Shown: positions 7,259 through 16,758, counted from the stretch's first letter. The stretch is 64,000 bases of DNA from Buttiauxella agrestis ATCC 33320 (GCF_000735355.1 NZ_JMPI01000025.1:1-64000); one strand, 5' to 3'. Notes: generated from the sequence alone by a model not told the origin. Numbers and translations: made by a program.

Positions 7259-8116
7259 CTAACTTACCGCCAATAACCCCCGCTTAAACGCCTCAAGCCC
7301 CGCGTGGCTTTCCTCCCCTGGCCGCAGCGCCAGGCAATAACACGCCCCCGTCTTCACGCTGCCCGCGAACGGCTGCACCAACCTTCCACGATGCAAATCC
7401 TCCGCCACCAGCGTGGAATCGGCAATCGCAATGCCAAAACCCTGAATGGCGGCGCTGATGGCTAAGTCCATGGTGTCGAAGTGTTGATTTTTATTCATAA
7501 CAGGCGGATGAGCCACGTTCTGGGCAAACCATAGCGACCAGTCCGTGCGATCGCGCGTCGGGTGCAGGAAGGTATAACGGCTTAGATCCTCAGGCGTTAA
7601 CGTGTTTTCAGGTAATAAATGCTGGCTTATCACCGGCGTAAGGCGCTCCTCAAACAGCAACGTGCCGCTGGCGGAAGGCTTACCAAAAGTAATCGCCGCA
7701 TCAAAGGGTTCGTTATTAAAGTTCACGCCATGTTCCACCGTCGTGGTCAATGCCACCTGGATATCCGGCGACACGCTTTCCAGTTGCACCAGTTTAGGCA
7801 CCAGCCAGCGCATGGCGCAGGTCGGCGCTTTCAGGCGGATAATGCTTGGCTTGTGAGCGGCATCGCTCGCCACATTCAGCAGATGCTCGAACGCTTGCTG
7901 TAACTCAGGGAGCAGGGCGCTGCCTTGCGGCGTAAGATGCAACCCCCTGGCATGGCGGTCAAACAGGGAAAAACCCAACCACTCTTCAAGGGTGGAAATT
8001 TTACGACTCACGGCACCTTGCGTCAGGCAGAGTTCTTTCGCCGCGCGAGTGAGATTGAGATGCTTGGCCGTCACCAGAAAAGCATCAACCGTATTAAGGG
8101 GAAAATTGCGCCGCAT
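7259..8116 (-). CDS. LysR-family transcriptional regulator (GcvA-like)
   Basis: 285-residue LysR protein: N-terminal winged helix-turn-helix at about residues 6-65 (TAKHLNLTRAAKELCLTQGAVSRKI) and a periplasmic-binding-protein-like effector domain thereafter. The sequence style (FPLNTVDAFLVTAKHLNLTRAA, ending in a short C-terminal domain) is that of the GcvA/AmpR branch. It is transcribed away from the aminotransferase/binding-protein pair at 8239-10197 across a 122-bp gap that holds an inverted repeat GGTTG-N6-CAACC (8175-8190), so it probably controls that operon. Effector unknown; an amino acid or its keto acid is a reasonable guess from the targets. Confidence 0.85.
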   Translation of the reverse strand: MRRNFPLNTVDAFLVTAKHLNLTRAAKELCLTQGAVSRKISTLEEWLGFSLFDRHARGLHLTPQGSALLPELQQAFEHLLNVASDAAHKPSIIRLKAPTCAMRWLVPKLVQLESVSPDIQVALTTTVEHGVNFNNEPFDAAITFGKPSASGTLLFEERLTPVISQHLLPENTLTPEDLSRYTFLHPTRDRTDWSLWFAQNVAHPPVMNKNQHFDTMDLAISAAIQGFGIAIADSTLVAEDLHRGRLVQPFAGSVKTGACYCLALRPGEESHAGLEAFKRGLLAVS

Positions 8117-8174
8117 GTCTGGTTACTCTCCGCTGAGCCATGAATTTTTTGCATGGCTATTATGACAACAATTC

Positions 8175-8190
8175 GGTTGTGGTCGCAACC
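8175..8190. promoter_or_regulatory. Candidate LysR operator between divergent genes
   Basis: GGTTG-TGGTCG-CAACC interrupted dyad about 50 bp from the aminotransferase start and 60 bp from the LysR start, the usual location for a LysR binding site that serves both divergent promoters. Assignment rests on symmetry and position only. Confidence 0.35.
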
Positions 8191-8238
8191 TGTTACAGTT
8201 TGAATAGTTATGCAAATCGCGCATTCACAGGAGCGGCC

Positions 8239-9408
8239 ATGACTATGCAAACCCCGGTGCAATTTCGTTCAAAATTACCGGATGTTGGAACCACCATTTT
8301 TACCGTTATCGGCCAACTCTCGGCGCAACATAACGCCATCAACCTTTCTCAGGGCGCACCAAATTTTGCACCGGACCCCAAACTTATCGCCGGTGTGACC
8401 AAAGCGATGCAGGATAATCATAACCAGTACGCATCAATGACCGGTTTCAGGCCGTTAAAAACGCTGATCGCAGAAAAGGTCGCCACGCTTTACGGCTCTC
8501 ATTATGACGTTGACGATGAAATCTTAATTACCGCCAGCGCCAGCGAAGGGCTTTATTCGGCGATCAGCGGGTTAGTGCATCCGGGCGATGAAGTGATTTA
8601 TTTCGAGCCATCGTTTGATAGCTACGCGCCAATTGTTCGCCTGCAAGGCGCGACACCCGTGGCGTTGAAACTGGCGCTGCCAGATTTCACCGTCGACTGG
8701 GATGAAGTGCGTGCTGCCATTACTCCGCGCACCCGCATGATTATCATCAACACGCCACACAACCCAAGCGGGCAGGTGTTCAGCGCCCACGATCTGGATA
8801 TGCTGGCGGAACTGACGCGCAACACTGACATCATTATTCTTTCCGATGAAGTGTACGAACACATCGTGTTTGATGGCGAGCACCATCACGGCATGGCGAC
8901 GCATCCGGCGCTGGCCGAGCGCAGCGTGATTGTTTCGTCATTCGGCAAAACGTTCCACGTGACCGGCTGGCGCGTAGGTTACTGCCTGGCTCCGGCTGAA
9001 CTGATGAATGAAATCTGCAAAGTGCATCAGTTCCTGATGTTCTCAGCGGATACACCGATGCAGTATGCGTTTGCTGAATATATGGCGAACCCGGAAACCT
9101 ATTTATCGCTGGCGGCGTTTTACCAGCGCAAACGCGATTTAATGCAATCATTGCTGGTGGACTCACCGTTTAAACTGTTGCCAAGTGCTGGCTCATTCTT
9201 CCTGCTGGCGAAGTTCGATCATTTCAGTGATGAATCTGACAGTGAAATGGTGAAGCGTTTAATCACCCAATACGGCGTGGCGACGATTCCGCTCTCCGCG
9301 TTTTATACCGATGGGACAGACAACAAATTGATTCGTTTGTCATTTGCGAAAGATGAAGCTACGTTACGTGCGGGTGCTCAGGCACTTTGCCAGGTTAAGC
9401 CACGCTGA
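8239..9408 (+). CDS. PLP-dependent aminotransferase, YbdL-like (methionine/aromatic type)
   Basis: 389-residue class I/II aminotransferase closely resembling E. coli YbdL (386 aa), which transaminates methionine, histidine and phenylalanine. Landmarks: NLSQGAPNF near the start, substrate-cofactor motif NTPHNPSG at about 171-178, Asp203 and Tyr206 (SDEVYEH), and the PLP-binding Lys237 in SSFGKTFHVTGW. The start at 8239 is chosen because AGGAG (8229-8233) lies 5-6 bases upstream and homologues begin here; the open frame runs further upstream through the regulatory region. A binding protein follows after 12 bp, suggesting joint uptake and catabolism of an amino acid. It may be a paralogue, not the ybdL orthologue, so no symbol is given. 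Confidence 0.88.
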   Translation: MTMQTPVQFRSKLPDVGTTIFTVIGQLSAQHNAINLSQGAPNFAPDPKLIAGVTKAMQDNHNQYASMTGFRPLKTLIAEKVATLYGSHYDVDDEILITASASEGLYSAISGLVHPGDEVIYFEPSFDSYAPIVRLQGATPVALKLALPDFTVDWDEVRAAITPRTRMIIINTPHNPSGQVFSAHDLDMLAELTRNTDIIILSDEVYEHIVFDGEHHHGMATHPALAERSVIVSSFGKTFHVTGWRVGYCLAPAELMNEICKVHQFLMFSADTPMQYAFAEYMANPETYLSLAAFYQRKRDLMQSLLVDSPFKLLPSAGSFFLLAKFDHFSDESDSEMVKRLITQYGVATIPLSAFYTDGTDNKLIRLSFAKDEATLRAGAQALCQVKPR

Positions 9409-9420
9409 TACGAGGTCATA

Positions 9421-10197
9421 ATGAAAAAAGTTTATGCGTTAAGTTTGTTGGTTGGGATGTGCGCTTCTTTCGCGGTATCTGCGGCAAGCGAGTTGCGCTA
9501 CGGCGTGGAAGCCGAGTATCCGCCATTTGAAAGCCGTAATTCGGCGGGCGAACTTGAAGGGTTTGATATCGATTTAGGCAACGCGATTTGTAAAGCGGCG
9601 AGCCTGAAATGCTCATGGGTCGAGACATCTTTTGATGCGCTGATCCCAGGGCTGATGGCGAAGAAATTCGATGCGATTAACTCCGCCATGAACATCACCG
9701 AGCAGCGCCGTAAGAGCATTGATTTTACCCAGCCAATTTACCGTATTCCGTCACAACTGGTCGGGAAAGCGGACAGCGGTATGGAAGCCACTCCCACAGG
9801 GCTGAAAGGCAAAACCATCGGCGTTCTGCAAGGTTCCATTCAGGAAACTTATGCGAAAGAGCATTGGGAAAAACACGGTGTGACGGTGGTTTCTTACAAA
9901 GACCAAAATATGGCGTGGGGTGATTTGCTCAATGGCCGTATTGATGCCTCGCTGGTGATGTCGGCCGCAGGTCAGGCGGGCTTCCTGAGCAAGCCACAGG
10001 GCAAAGGTTTTGGTTTTATCGGCAAGCCGGTGAGCGACGATACAATTCTGGGAAGCGGTATCGGCTACGGTCTGCGTAAAGGCGATGAAGCCACCAAGAA
10101 ACAGCTTGATGCGGCTATCGACAAAGTGCGTGCTGACGGCACGATTACTGCGCTTGCGAAGAAATATTTCCCGGGTATTGATGTCGCCGTCAAATAG
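9421..10197 (+). CDS. Amino-acid ABC transporter substrate-binding protein (family 3), orphan
   Basis: 258-residue periplasmic protein with a Sec signal (cleavage near VSA-AS, about residue 21). It has the bacterial family 3 binding-protein signature (GFDIDLGNAICKAAS, residues about 47-61) and resembles HisJ/ArtJ/ArgT in length and in EAEYPPFES and SAMNITEQRRKSIDF. It is co-transcribed with the aminotransferase, but no permease or ATPase gene follows, so it must borrow membrane components encoded elsewhere or act otherwise. Substrate not determinable; the family binds Arg, Lys, His, ornithine or Gln. Confidence 0.88.
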   Translation: MKKVYALSLLVGMCASFAVSAASELRYGVEAEYPPFESRNSAGELEGFDIDLGNAICKAASLKCSWVETSFDALIPGLMAKKFDAINSAMNITEQRRKSIDFTQPIYRIPSQLVGKADSGMEATPTGLKGKTIGVLQGSIQETYAKEHWEKHGVTVVSYKDQNMAWGDLLNGRIDASLVMSAAGQAGFLSKPQGKGFGFIGKPVSDDTILGSGIGYGLRKGDEATKKQLDAAIDKVRADGTITALAKKYFPGIDVAVK

Positions 10198-10215
10198 GCA
10201 GACACCAAGCCGTTA

Positions 10216-10284
10216 TTAGGTCGGATAAGCGTAGCGCCACCCGACAATGGGGTGGATGATGCATACGCTTATCCACCCTACAAA
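10216..10284. repeat. REP/BIME palindrome pair
   Basis: Two facing REP-like units: GTCGGATAAGCGTAGCGCCA..CCGAC and GGTGGATGATGCATACGCTTATCCACC, separated by a few bases, after the binding-protein gene. Typical enterobacterial BIME placed 3' of an operon; it may stabilise mRNA ends or bind gyrase/IHF. Confidence 0.8.
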
Positions 10285-10429
10285 CTCCCCCCTACAAATA
10301 TTGCGTAAAGGTCTGTGTCTCTGATTGGTTTTTCAGTGATTTTTGTCTAGAGTGTGCGGTCTAGATTTTGCCGCTGTTCTGCCTCTCGTGGGGTGAAACA
10401 CATCGACAATGAAGGACAATTTTTCAGGC

Positions 10430-12085
10430 ATGAACCGCAGACGTTTTATCAAAGCCTCAATGGCTCTCGCCGCAGTCAGCGGCACTACTTCAATTGCCAC
10501 GCTCTTCTCGCGCGCAGCCTATGCGAGCGAGTCTGAAATTGCCGATGGTCGCACCACTGAATTCGATTTCTCTGTGCTTCAGTCCATGGCTCATGACCTG
10601 TCGAAGCAACCGTGGGTTGGCAAACCGCGTCCGCTGCCGGATACGCTGGCAAACTTGACTCCACAGGCTTACAACGCGATTCAGTATGATGCTGAACACT
10701 CGCTGTGGAACAACATCGAAAACCGCCAACTTGACGTGCAGTTCTTCCATGTTGGCATGGGGTTCCGCCGCCGTGTACGCATGTTCTCCGTAGATGCAGC
10801 AAGCCATCAGGCGCGTGAAATTCACTTCCGCCCTGAGCTGTTTAACTACAACGACGCAGGTGTTGATACCAAACAACTCGAAGGTCAGATTGATCTTGGC
10901 TTTGCGGGTTTTAAAGCGTTTAAAGCACCGGAACTGGCGCGCCGTGACGTGGTTTCATTCCTCGGCGCGAGCTACTTCCGTGCGGTTGATAACACATACC
11001 AATATGGTCTGTCCGCACGTGGCCTTGCGGTAAACACTTATACCGATCAGCTCGAAGAGTTCCCGGACTTTACTTCGTTCTGGTTTGAAACGGCGAAAGC
11101 AGGCGACACCAAATTTGTGGTCTACGCGCTGCTCGACAGCGCCAGTGTCACCGGGGCATACAAATTTACTATCAATTGTGAGGCGCAGCGCGTGGTGATG
11201 GATGTCGATAATCACCTGTATGCGCGTGAAGATATTAAGCAATTGGGTATCGCCCCGATGACCAGTATGTTCGCTTGCGGCACCAATGAACGCCGCATGT
11301 GTGACACCATTCACCCGCAAATTCATGACTCCGATCGCCTGGCGATGTGGCGTGGTAACGGCGAGTGGGTGACGCGGCCGCTCAATAACCCGCAGAAATT
11401 GCAGTACAACGCCTATACCGACAATAACCCGAAAGGTTTTGGTCTGCTGCAACTCGACCACGAGTTTGCTAATTATCAGGACATTATGGGCTGGTATAAC
11501 AAGCGTCCAAGCCTGTGGGTGGAGCCGCTGAACAAGTGGGGCAAGGGCACCGTCGGCCTGATGGAAATCCCGACTACCGGCGAAACGCTCGATAATATCG
11601 TCTGCTTCTGGCAACCGGAAAAATCAGTTAAAGCCGGTGACGAACTGGAATTTAAATACCGTTTGTACTGGAGCGGTTTACCGCCAATCCAGTCGCCGCT
11701 GGCGCGTGTTTACGCAACGCGTACCGGCATGGGCAGCTTCCCGGAAGGTTGGGCGCCAGGCGAGCATTTCCCGGATAAATGGTCGCGCCGTTTTGCGATT
11801 GATTTCATTGGCGGGGATTTGAAAGCTGCGGCACCGAAAGGTATTGAGCCGGTGATTACCCTGTCTAACGGCGAAGCGCGTCAAATTGAAATTCTGTATG
11901 TCGAGCCATTCGACGGGTATCGCATTTTGTTCGACTGGTATCCAACGGACGACTCCACCGACCCGGTAGATATGCGCATGTTCCTGCGCTGCCAGGGTGA
12001 TGCCATCAGTGAAACCTGGTTGTATCACTACTTCCCGCCAGCGCCGGATAAACGTAAGTACGTTGACGATCGTATTATGAAGTAA
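10430..12085 (+). CDS. opgD: Glucans biosynthesis protein D
   Basis: Periplasmic protein that shapes the backbone of osmoregulated periplasmic glucans, paralogue of OpgG. The start at 10430 gives 551 residues, the E. coli OpgD length, and begins with a twin-arginine signal (NRRRFIKAS, then a hydrophobic stretch and an AYA-SE cleavage site near residue 31); an ATG at 10409 would add seven residues. Very high similarity to E. coli OpgD throughout (for instance [45 protein letters not shown]). It is monocistronic with a hairpin terminator 3' and opens the conserved opgD-rimL-ydcK-tehAB-ydcL backbone order. Confidence 0.97.
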   Translation: MNRRRFIKASMALAAVSGTTSIATLFSRAAYASESEIADGRTTEFDFSVLQSMAHDLSKQPWVGKPRPLPDTLANLTPQAYNAIQYDAEHSLWNNIENRQLDVQFFHVGMGFRRRVRMFSVDAASHQAREIHFRPELFNYNDAGVDTKQLEGQIDLGFAGFKAFKAPELARRDVVSFLGASYFRAVDNTYQYGLSARGLAVNTYTDQLEEFPDFTSFWFETAKAGDTKFVVYALLDSASVTGAYKFTINCEAQRVVMDVDNHLYAREDIKQLGIAPMTSMFACGTNERRMCDTIHPQIHDSDRLAMWRGNGEWVTRPLNNPQKLQYNAYTDNNPKGFGLLQLDHEFANYQDIMGWYNKRPSLWVEPLNKWGKGTVGLMEIPTTGETLDNIVCFWQPEKSVKAGDELEFKYRLYWSGLPPIQSPLARVYATRTGMGSFPEGWAPGEHFPDKWSRRFAIDFIGGDLKAAAPKGIEPVITLSNGEARQIEILYVEPFDGYRILFDWYPTDDSTDPVDMRMFLRCQGDAISETWLYHYFPPAPDKRKYVDDRIMK

Positions 12086-12091
12086 AAGCTG

Positions 12092-12113
12092 AAGCCCCGC
12101 ATTCGCGGGGCTT
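12092..12113 (+). terminator. Terminator hairpin after opgD
   Basis: AAGCCCCGC-ATTC-GCGGGGCTT, a 9-bp GC-rich stem with a 4-base loop six bases after the opgD stop codon. Only a short T run follows, so it may act mainly as an mRNA 3' end stabiliser. Confidence 0.65.
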
Positions 12114-12117
12114 GTCA

Positions 12118-12202
12118 CGTGGTGGATGACGCTAACGCTTATCCCCCCTACAACTGCCGTTCGTGATTCGTAGGTCGGATAAGCGCAGCGTCATCCGACA
12201 AC
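12118..12202. repeat. REP/BIME palindromes between opgD and hpxO
   Basis: GGTGGATGACGCTAACGCTTATCC followed by TAGGTCGGATAAGCGCAGCG and TCATCCGACAAC: two REP-type units in opposite orientation between the convergent opgD and hpxO genes. Confidence 0.8.
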
Positions 12203-12223
12203 TAACATCTCCAACCTCAAAAC

Positions 12224-13381
12224 CTACTCCAGCGGCCCGCCGAGAATGGTTTCCCGCATGCCGGAAAGCACACGCTCACCGGTTTCGCTTTTCAGCTCTT
12301 CATACCAACTGTGGGTGACGTTCATATCTTTGCCGTGAGTCACATCGCAGCGTTTACGGGCTTTAAGCACCAGATCTTTCACGCGATACGCCCGCTTTTC
12401 CTGGTAACGCAGCAGGGCATCTTCCACGCCTAGTGAGTTGGTTTGCAGCGCCATCGCCAGCACCACGGCATCTTCCATGGCAGCGCATCCGCCCTGGCCG
12501 ATATCCGGCGTGGTACTGTGGCCTGAGTCACCAAGTAGTGCAACACGCCCGCGCACCAGTTGCATAAAGGGTTCAATATCATGAATTTCTATGCGATTTG
12601 TAGTGTCGGGGTTAATAGCAGAAATGAGTTTTTGAACCGGTTGCGCCCAGCCAGCAAAATAGCGCGTCAAATCGGCCTTCACCGTGGTGCGGTCTTCTGC
12701 CAGCCCTTTGTCTAACGGCACGTCAAAGAAGAAGTAAAAGCGATTCCCTGCTACCGGCATGAGCGAAACGCGTTTTCCTTCACCGACAAACGTTGTCCAC
12801 TGATTCGCCGGAGCGATAGATTCGTCGATTTCGACCAGACCATTCCAGTTAACATATCCGGCATAACGGCGTTCGGTTTGATGGCCGAGGACGTAGGGGC
12901 GAATCACCGAATGAGTGCCATCGGCGGCAATCAACACGTCGCCCTCGGCCACGTGCCCACTTTCAAACCAGGCTCGCACGCCGCCGTCGAACTCTTCAAT
13001 ACGCGCCACACGCTGACCAAAGCGGATATCGGCACGCCCGTAAGTATCAATCAGCATGTCCTGCAATTCCGCGCGGGCCACCGGATAAGGGCGTTCGCCC
13101 ACACTTTTGATTAACGGATCGAGACTGAAACGCGTCAACGTTTGGCCGTGAACAAATTCTTTGTAGGCCATATATTCCATAGGCCCGCCCAATTGCTGGA
13201 GTGGTTCTTTCATGCCAAGCCAGTTCAGGCATTTTACGCCATTGGGCCAAATTGAAATCGCCGCACCAACAGGCTTAATTTCTTTTACCGCCTCATAGAC
13301 TTCGGTCTCAATGCCACATCTTTTCAGGGCAATTGCCGCCGAGAGTCCACCAATGCCGCCGCCAATTATGATCGCTTTCAT
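12224..13381 (-). CDS. hpxO: FAD-dependent urate hydroxylase
   Basis: 385-residue flavoprotein monooxygenase that converts urate to 5-hydroxyisourate, nearly the length of Klebsiella HpxO (384). The Rossmann FAD motif GGGIGGLSAA is at residues 7-16 and the second FAD motif LLGDSGHSTTPDIGQGG at 282-298. The catalytic trio known for Klebsiella HpxO, Arg204, Tyr216 and Asp293, is present at identical numbering. No other purine-degradation gene (hpxT, hpxQ, allantoinase) adjoins, so the pathway would have to be completed elsewhere. It occupies the slot that holds ydcH in E. coli between opgD and rimL. It diverges from rimL. Confidence 0.93.
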   Translation of the reverse strand: MKAIIIGGGIGGLSAAIALKRCGIETEVYEAVKEIKPVGAAISIWPNGVKCLNWLGMKEPLQQLGGPMEYMAYKEFVHGQTLTRFSLDPLIKSVGERPYPVARAELQDMLIDTYGRADIRFGQRVARIEEFDGGVRAWFESGHVAEGDVLIAADGTHSVIRPYVLGHQTERRYAGYVNWNGLVEIDESIAPANQWTTFVGEGKRVSLMPVAGNRFYFFFDVPLDKGLAEDRTTVKADLTRYFAGWAQPVQKLISAINPDTTNRIEIHDIEPFMQLVRGRVALLGDSGHSTTPDIGQGGCAAMEDAVVLAMALQTNSLGVEDALLRYQEKRAYRVKDLVLKARKRCDVTHGKDMNVTHSWYEELKSETGERVLSGMRETILGGPLE

Positions 13382-13576
13382 CTGAGTCTCCTTTGGGTTA
13401 CAAAGATGTTAAGCAATATCCGTACCAGACCGCGAAGCCGCATGGCTGAACGGGCGTGGCAACGGTAGAATCGATTTGCGCAATGGTGGGGGGCATCAGT
13501 GGTGCAATGTGATTTTCTGCACCATTATTTTCCATGATGATAATGTTGTCAGGCGGAAGAACAGAGGAGCAAATGG

Positions 13577-14131
13577 GTGCGGGATTCAGATAACTGGCAG
13601 GATGAAGTGATTGAAGTGGATGACAGCCTGGCGCTGCATTCCATCCACGAACGTTATGCGGATGAACTTTTTGCCGTGGTGCAAAAGAATAAAGCCTGGT
13701 TACAGACGGCGATGGACTGGCCGCAGTTTGTCGTATCCGTTGAGGATTCACGTAAGAACGCGCAGGGCAATTACATTCTGCATCATCGTGGTTACGCAAA
13801 AATGTTTCTGATAATGCGCGATAAGAAAATCATGGGAGTGATTTCATTTAACCAGATTGAGCCAACCAATAAGACGGCGTATATCGGTTACTGGTTGGAT
13901 GAGAATGTTCTTGGGCAGGGAATAGTATCCCGTGCGTTAGAAGCGGTGATGCAGAAATATGCGCGTGAAGGTCTGGTGCGCCGTTTTGTTATCAAATGCA
14001 TTGTGAGCAACACCGCCAGCAATCGGGTCGCGCGCCGTAATGGCTTTACGCTTGAGGGGCGACTGAAGCAAGCCGAGTTTCTTAATGGCGAATTTCACGA
14101 TCAAAATATATATGGGCGGATAATCGAGTAG
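13577..14131 (+). CDS. rimL: Ribosomal protein bL7/L12 N-terminal acetyltransferase
   Basis: GNAT-fold enzyme that acetylates the N-terminal serine of L12 to give L7. 184 residues versus 179 in E. coli RimL; clear similarity (NKAWLQTAMDWPQFV, GNYILHHRGYAKMF, IGYWLDENVLGQGIVSRAL, VARRNGFTLEGRLKQAEFLN). The acetyl-CoA loop is the LGQGIVSRAL stretch. Start: GTG at 13577, 7 bases after GAGGAG; the ATG at 13573 is in another frame and stops after six codons. A second in-frame GTG a few codons on (VIEVDDSLAL) would match the E. coli N-terminus better and cannot be excluded. Converges on ydcK. Confidence 0.93.
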   Translation: MRDSDNWQDEVIEVDDSLALHSIHERYADELFAVVQKNKAWLQTAMDWPQFVVSVEDSRKNAQGNYILHHRGYAKMFLIMRDKKIMGVISFNQIEPTNKTAYIGYWLDENVLGQGIVSRALEAVMQKYAREGLVRRFVIKCIVSNTASNRVARRNGFTLEGRLKQAEFLNGEFHDQNIYGRIIE

Positions 14132-14137
14132 CCGCCA

Positions 14138-15067
14138 TCAAAACACCCCGTAAAACGGCGAGCGCGTTACCCGTTGTTCGCCACTAATATCCTTAATACC
14201 GCGAATGTGAATCAGCTCGCCATCGAGCCCATCAACTGCCGCCTTATCGTAGATCTGCACATTATTCTCTATCAGCACGTTGCCGGTGATCCGTGCCTGG
14301 CCGTAAATTTGCACCTGGTTATCGAGCTGAATAGGGCCACCGATAAGCGTGGCGTCATCGAAAATATGCACCTGGTGTTTAAGCACGCAGTCGCCTTCGA
14401 TGAGTGCGTTGCCGTACACCTGGGAAGAGTAGCGAATGGTAGGAATTTGATCGTCACCGCGTCCGGCAATAATCCGTGCGTTATCAAAAACGCGAGCGCA
14501 GTCGCAAACCCAAATATTGTTTTCGTCGTTGCCTTCAAGAATGGCCTGTCCGAAAACTTCGGCGCGGTGCTCAATAAAAGCATTATTCACCCTGGCGTTG
14601 CCAAATATCTGGGCCTGGTGAACGACGCGGGATGCATTTACCGTGGCGTTGCCATAAATTTGCAGCACCTGGTCGTTGTCGGCAGTAAGGCCACGCACGG
14701 CAATGATCTGGCTGCCATTCAGAATACGGGCGGCATCAAAAATACGGCATTCACCGCTAACCAGCGATTCTTTCACCACGCTTTTCCCGCTGATATGTGC
14801 CTGGTGGCAAAGCGTCGATTCCCCGTGAATTTGCGCATCATCACTCACGCTGGAGCCGCCATACACCACGCTGTCGCTGCCATAAATCCAACAGTTTCCA
14901 AGCTGGCTGAGATTGTCTTCGCATTCAATCCAGCCGCCAGATTGCCCGGCTTTAACGTCGCTGAAATCGCAAAGCGCCACCACTTGCCAGAGTTTGACCT
15001 GCTGTTTTTTGCCATCGACCAGGTAGTCGTGCAGTCGCGAATCGCCCGTTAATTGATACTTTTTCAT
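14138..15067 (-). CDS. ydcK: YdcK family protein, left-handed beta-helix repeats
   Basis: 309-residue protein (E. coli YdcK 326) of uncharacterised function. From about residue 55 onwards it is a run of hexapeptide-like turns (for example VHQAQIFGNARVN, IEHRAEVFGQAILEG, LKHQVHIFDDATLIG), predicting a parallel left-handed beta-helix as in acyltransferases and gamma-carbonic anhydrases, but without an obvious catalytic signature. No signal peptide. Conserved position between rimL (6-bp convergent gap) and the divergent tehA supports orthology. Confidence 0.88.
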   Translation of the reverse strand: MKKYQLTGDSRLHDYLVDGKKQQVKLWQVVALCDFSDVKAGQSGGWIECEDNLSQLGNCWIYGSDSVVYGGSSVSDDAQIHGESTLCHQAHISGKSVVKESLVSGECRIFDAARILNGSQIIAVRGLTADNDQVLQIYGNATVNASRVVHQAQIFGNARVNNAFIEHRAEVFGQAILEGNDENNIWVCDCARVFDNARIIAGRGDDQIPTIRYSSQVYGNALIEGDCVLKHQVHIFDDATLIGGPIQLDNQVQIYGQARITGNVLIENNVQIYDKAAVDGLDGELIHIRGIKDISGEQRVTRSPFYGVF

Positions 15068-15142
15068 CGCTGTTTCCCAGAGTTTTCCCTCTTAAAACGT
15101 AGCAGATTAATCCCCTGGTAGCGTTCTGCGGCGCATTCGAAT

Positions 15143-15165
15143 AAAATGCATCTAAAATACATTTT
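15143..15165. promoter_or_regulatory. Probable NsrR operator upstream of tehAB
   Basis: AAAATGCATCT-A-AAATACATTTT, an 11-1-11 inverted repeat 14 bases before the tehA start. It closely fits the nitric-oxide-sensing repressor NsrR consensus (AAGATGCATTT-type half sites), and tehB has been proposed as an NsrR target in enterobacteria. A binding site here would block transcription start. Confidence 0.65.
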
Positions 15166-15179
15166 ATAATTTAAACGAA

Positions 15180-16169
15180 ATGAATAAATCAGTAACGCGC
15201 ACCATGCTCAATCTCCCCGCAGGGTATTTTGGGATGGTGCTTGGAACCATAGGGATGGGTTTTGCGTGGCGTTATGCGGCAACGATTTGGTCGGTATCTC
15301 CGCGCATCGGTGAGGCATTTGAGAGCCTGGCGATTACCATCTGGGTTGCTCTGGCGCTGGCTTTTGTTGTGCGTGCGCTGAAATACCCGCAAACGGTTAT
15401 TGATGAAATTCGCCATCCGCAAAAGGGCAGTTTTATCAGCCTGTTTCCGGCCACGACCCTGCTGGTTTCGATTGCCATTGCACCTTATTTTCGCCCGTTA
15501 GCCGTGGGGATGTTTGCCTTTGGCGCGGTGGTTCAATTGATTTACGCCGCCTGGCAGAGTGCCGGTTTATGGCGCGGCAACCATCCGCACGCCGACACTA
15601 CTCCCGGTTTATATTTGCCGACGGTGGCCAATAACTTTATCAGTGCGATGGCCTGCGGGGCGTTGGGATATAACGACCTCGGGATTCTGTTTTTCGGCGC
15701 GGGCGTGTTCTCGTGGTTAAGTCTCGAACCGGCAATTTTGCATCGTTTGCGCAGCGCCGGAGAATTACCGCCGCCCGCGCGTACCGCGCTGGGTATTCAG
15801 CTTGCGCCCGCACTGGTCGCGTGTAATGCGTATCTTAGTGTCAACGGCGGGCAGCCTGATTTCTTTGCCAAAATGCTGTTTGGCTATGGCTTGTTGCAGC
15901 TGTTGTTTATGTTTCGCCTGATGCCCTGGTATTTGAAGCAGCCGTTTAATGCGTCGTTCTGGAGCTTCTCATTTGGTATTTCAGCCCTTGCTGGCACTGC
16001 GCTGCATCTCAGCCATGCCAGCAATGACGGGCTTTTTACCGCACTCGCGGTGCCGCTGTTTATCTTCACTAATTTCATTATTGGCCTGCTGCTTGCGCGC
16101 ACGGTGATCCTGCTTTATCAGGGGAAGTTACTGTTGCGCGTCGAACGGCCTGCAAAAAGGACAAATTAA
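15180..16169 (+). CDS. tehA: Tellurite-resistance/dicarboxylate transporter family protein TehA
   Basis: 329-residue inner-membrane protein (E. coli 330) of the TehA/SLAC1 anion-channel family, ten predicted helices. Conserved stretches include [22 protein letters not shown] at the N-terminus, [24 protein letters not shown] and [11 protein letters not shown]. High copy gives tellurite resistance in E. coli; physiological role is unclear. The tehB start follows the stop codon directly (16169/16171). A likely NsrR site overlaps the promoter. Confidence 0.95.
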   Translation: MNKSVTRTMLNLPAGYFGMVLGTIGMGFAWRYAATIWSVSPRIGEAFESLAITIWVALALAFVVRALKYPQTVIDEIRHPQKGSFISLFPATTLLVSIAIAPYFRPLAVGMFAFGAVVQLIYAAWQSAGLWRGNHPHADTTPGLYLPTVANNFISAMACGALGYNDLGILFFGAGVFSWLSLEPAILHRLRSAGELPPPARTALGIQLAPALVACNAYLSVNGGQPDFFAKMLFGYGLLQLLFMFRLMPWYLKQPFNASFWSFSFGISALAGTALHLSHASNDGLFTALAVPLFIFTNFIIGLLLARTVILLYQGKLLLRVERPAKRTN

Positions 16170-16170
16170 G

Positions 16171-16758
16171 ATGCTTTCTGAAAATTATTACACCGAGAAA
16201 TATGGCTTAACGGCGACCCATTCTGATGTGGTCAATGCCGCAACGATTGTCCCGCCGGGTAAAACGTTAGATCTTGGCTGCGGGAGTGGGCGCAACAGCC
16301 TGTACTTGAATCAGAAAGGGTTTGATGTGACGGCGTGGGATAAAAACCCGATGAGCATCAGCAATCTGAATAAAATAATCGCAGCTGAAGGGCTGAAAAA
16401 TATCGTCACTGATATTGTCGATCTGAATTCAATACATTTAGATGGTGAATATGATTTTATTCTTTCAACAGTTGTGATGATGTTTCTGGAGCGTAAAACC
16501 ATTCCAGGGCTGATTGAAAATATGCAGCGTTGCACCAAGTTGGGCGGATACAATCTGATTGTCGCCGCCATGGATACCGAAGATTTCCCTTGTAATGTCG
16601 GGTTCCCATTTGCTTTTACTGAAGGTGAATTACGCAATTATTATGCGGGCTGGGAGTTAATTAAATACAACGAAGATATCGGCCAATTGCATAAAACCGA
16701 TGAGCAAGGGAACCGGATTAAATTACGCTTCGCCACAATGCTGGCGCGTAAAATTTAA
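16171..16758 (+). CDS. tehB: SAM-dependent methyltransferase, tellurite resistance TehB
   Basis: 195-residue class I methyltransferase (E. coli 197) that methylates tellurite and selenium species. The SAM-binding motif [15 protein letters not shown] is at about residues 33-46; motif II and III regions ([24 protein letters not shown]) follow. Translationally coupled to tehA; its stop overlaps the stop of the convergent VOC gene by 4 bp, so there is no room for a terminator between them. Confidence 0.95.
   Translation: MLSENYYTEKYGLTATHSDVVNAATIVPPGKTLDLGCGSGRNSLYLNQKGFDVTAWDKNPMSISNLNKIIAAEGLKNIVTDIVDLNSIHLDGEYDFILSTVVMMFLERKTIPGLIENMQRCTKLGGYNLIVAAMDTEDFPCNVGFPFAFTEGELRNYYAGWELIKYNEDIGQLHKTDEQGNRIKLRFATMLARKI

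Noticed and set aside
10484-10876. Minus-strand frames inside opgD
   Set aside because: Shadows of the strongly conserved opgD coding frame.
14174-15052. 292-codon plus-strand open frame
   Set aside because: Antisense to ydcK; the regular beta-helix repeats of ydcK on the minus strand create a repetitive long shadow frame.
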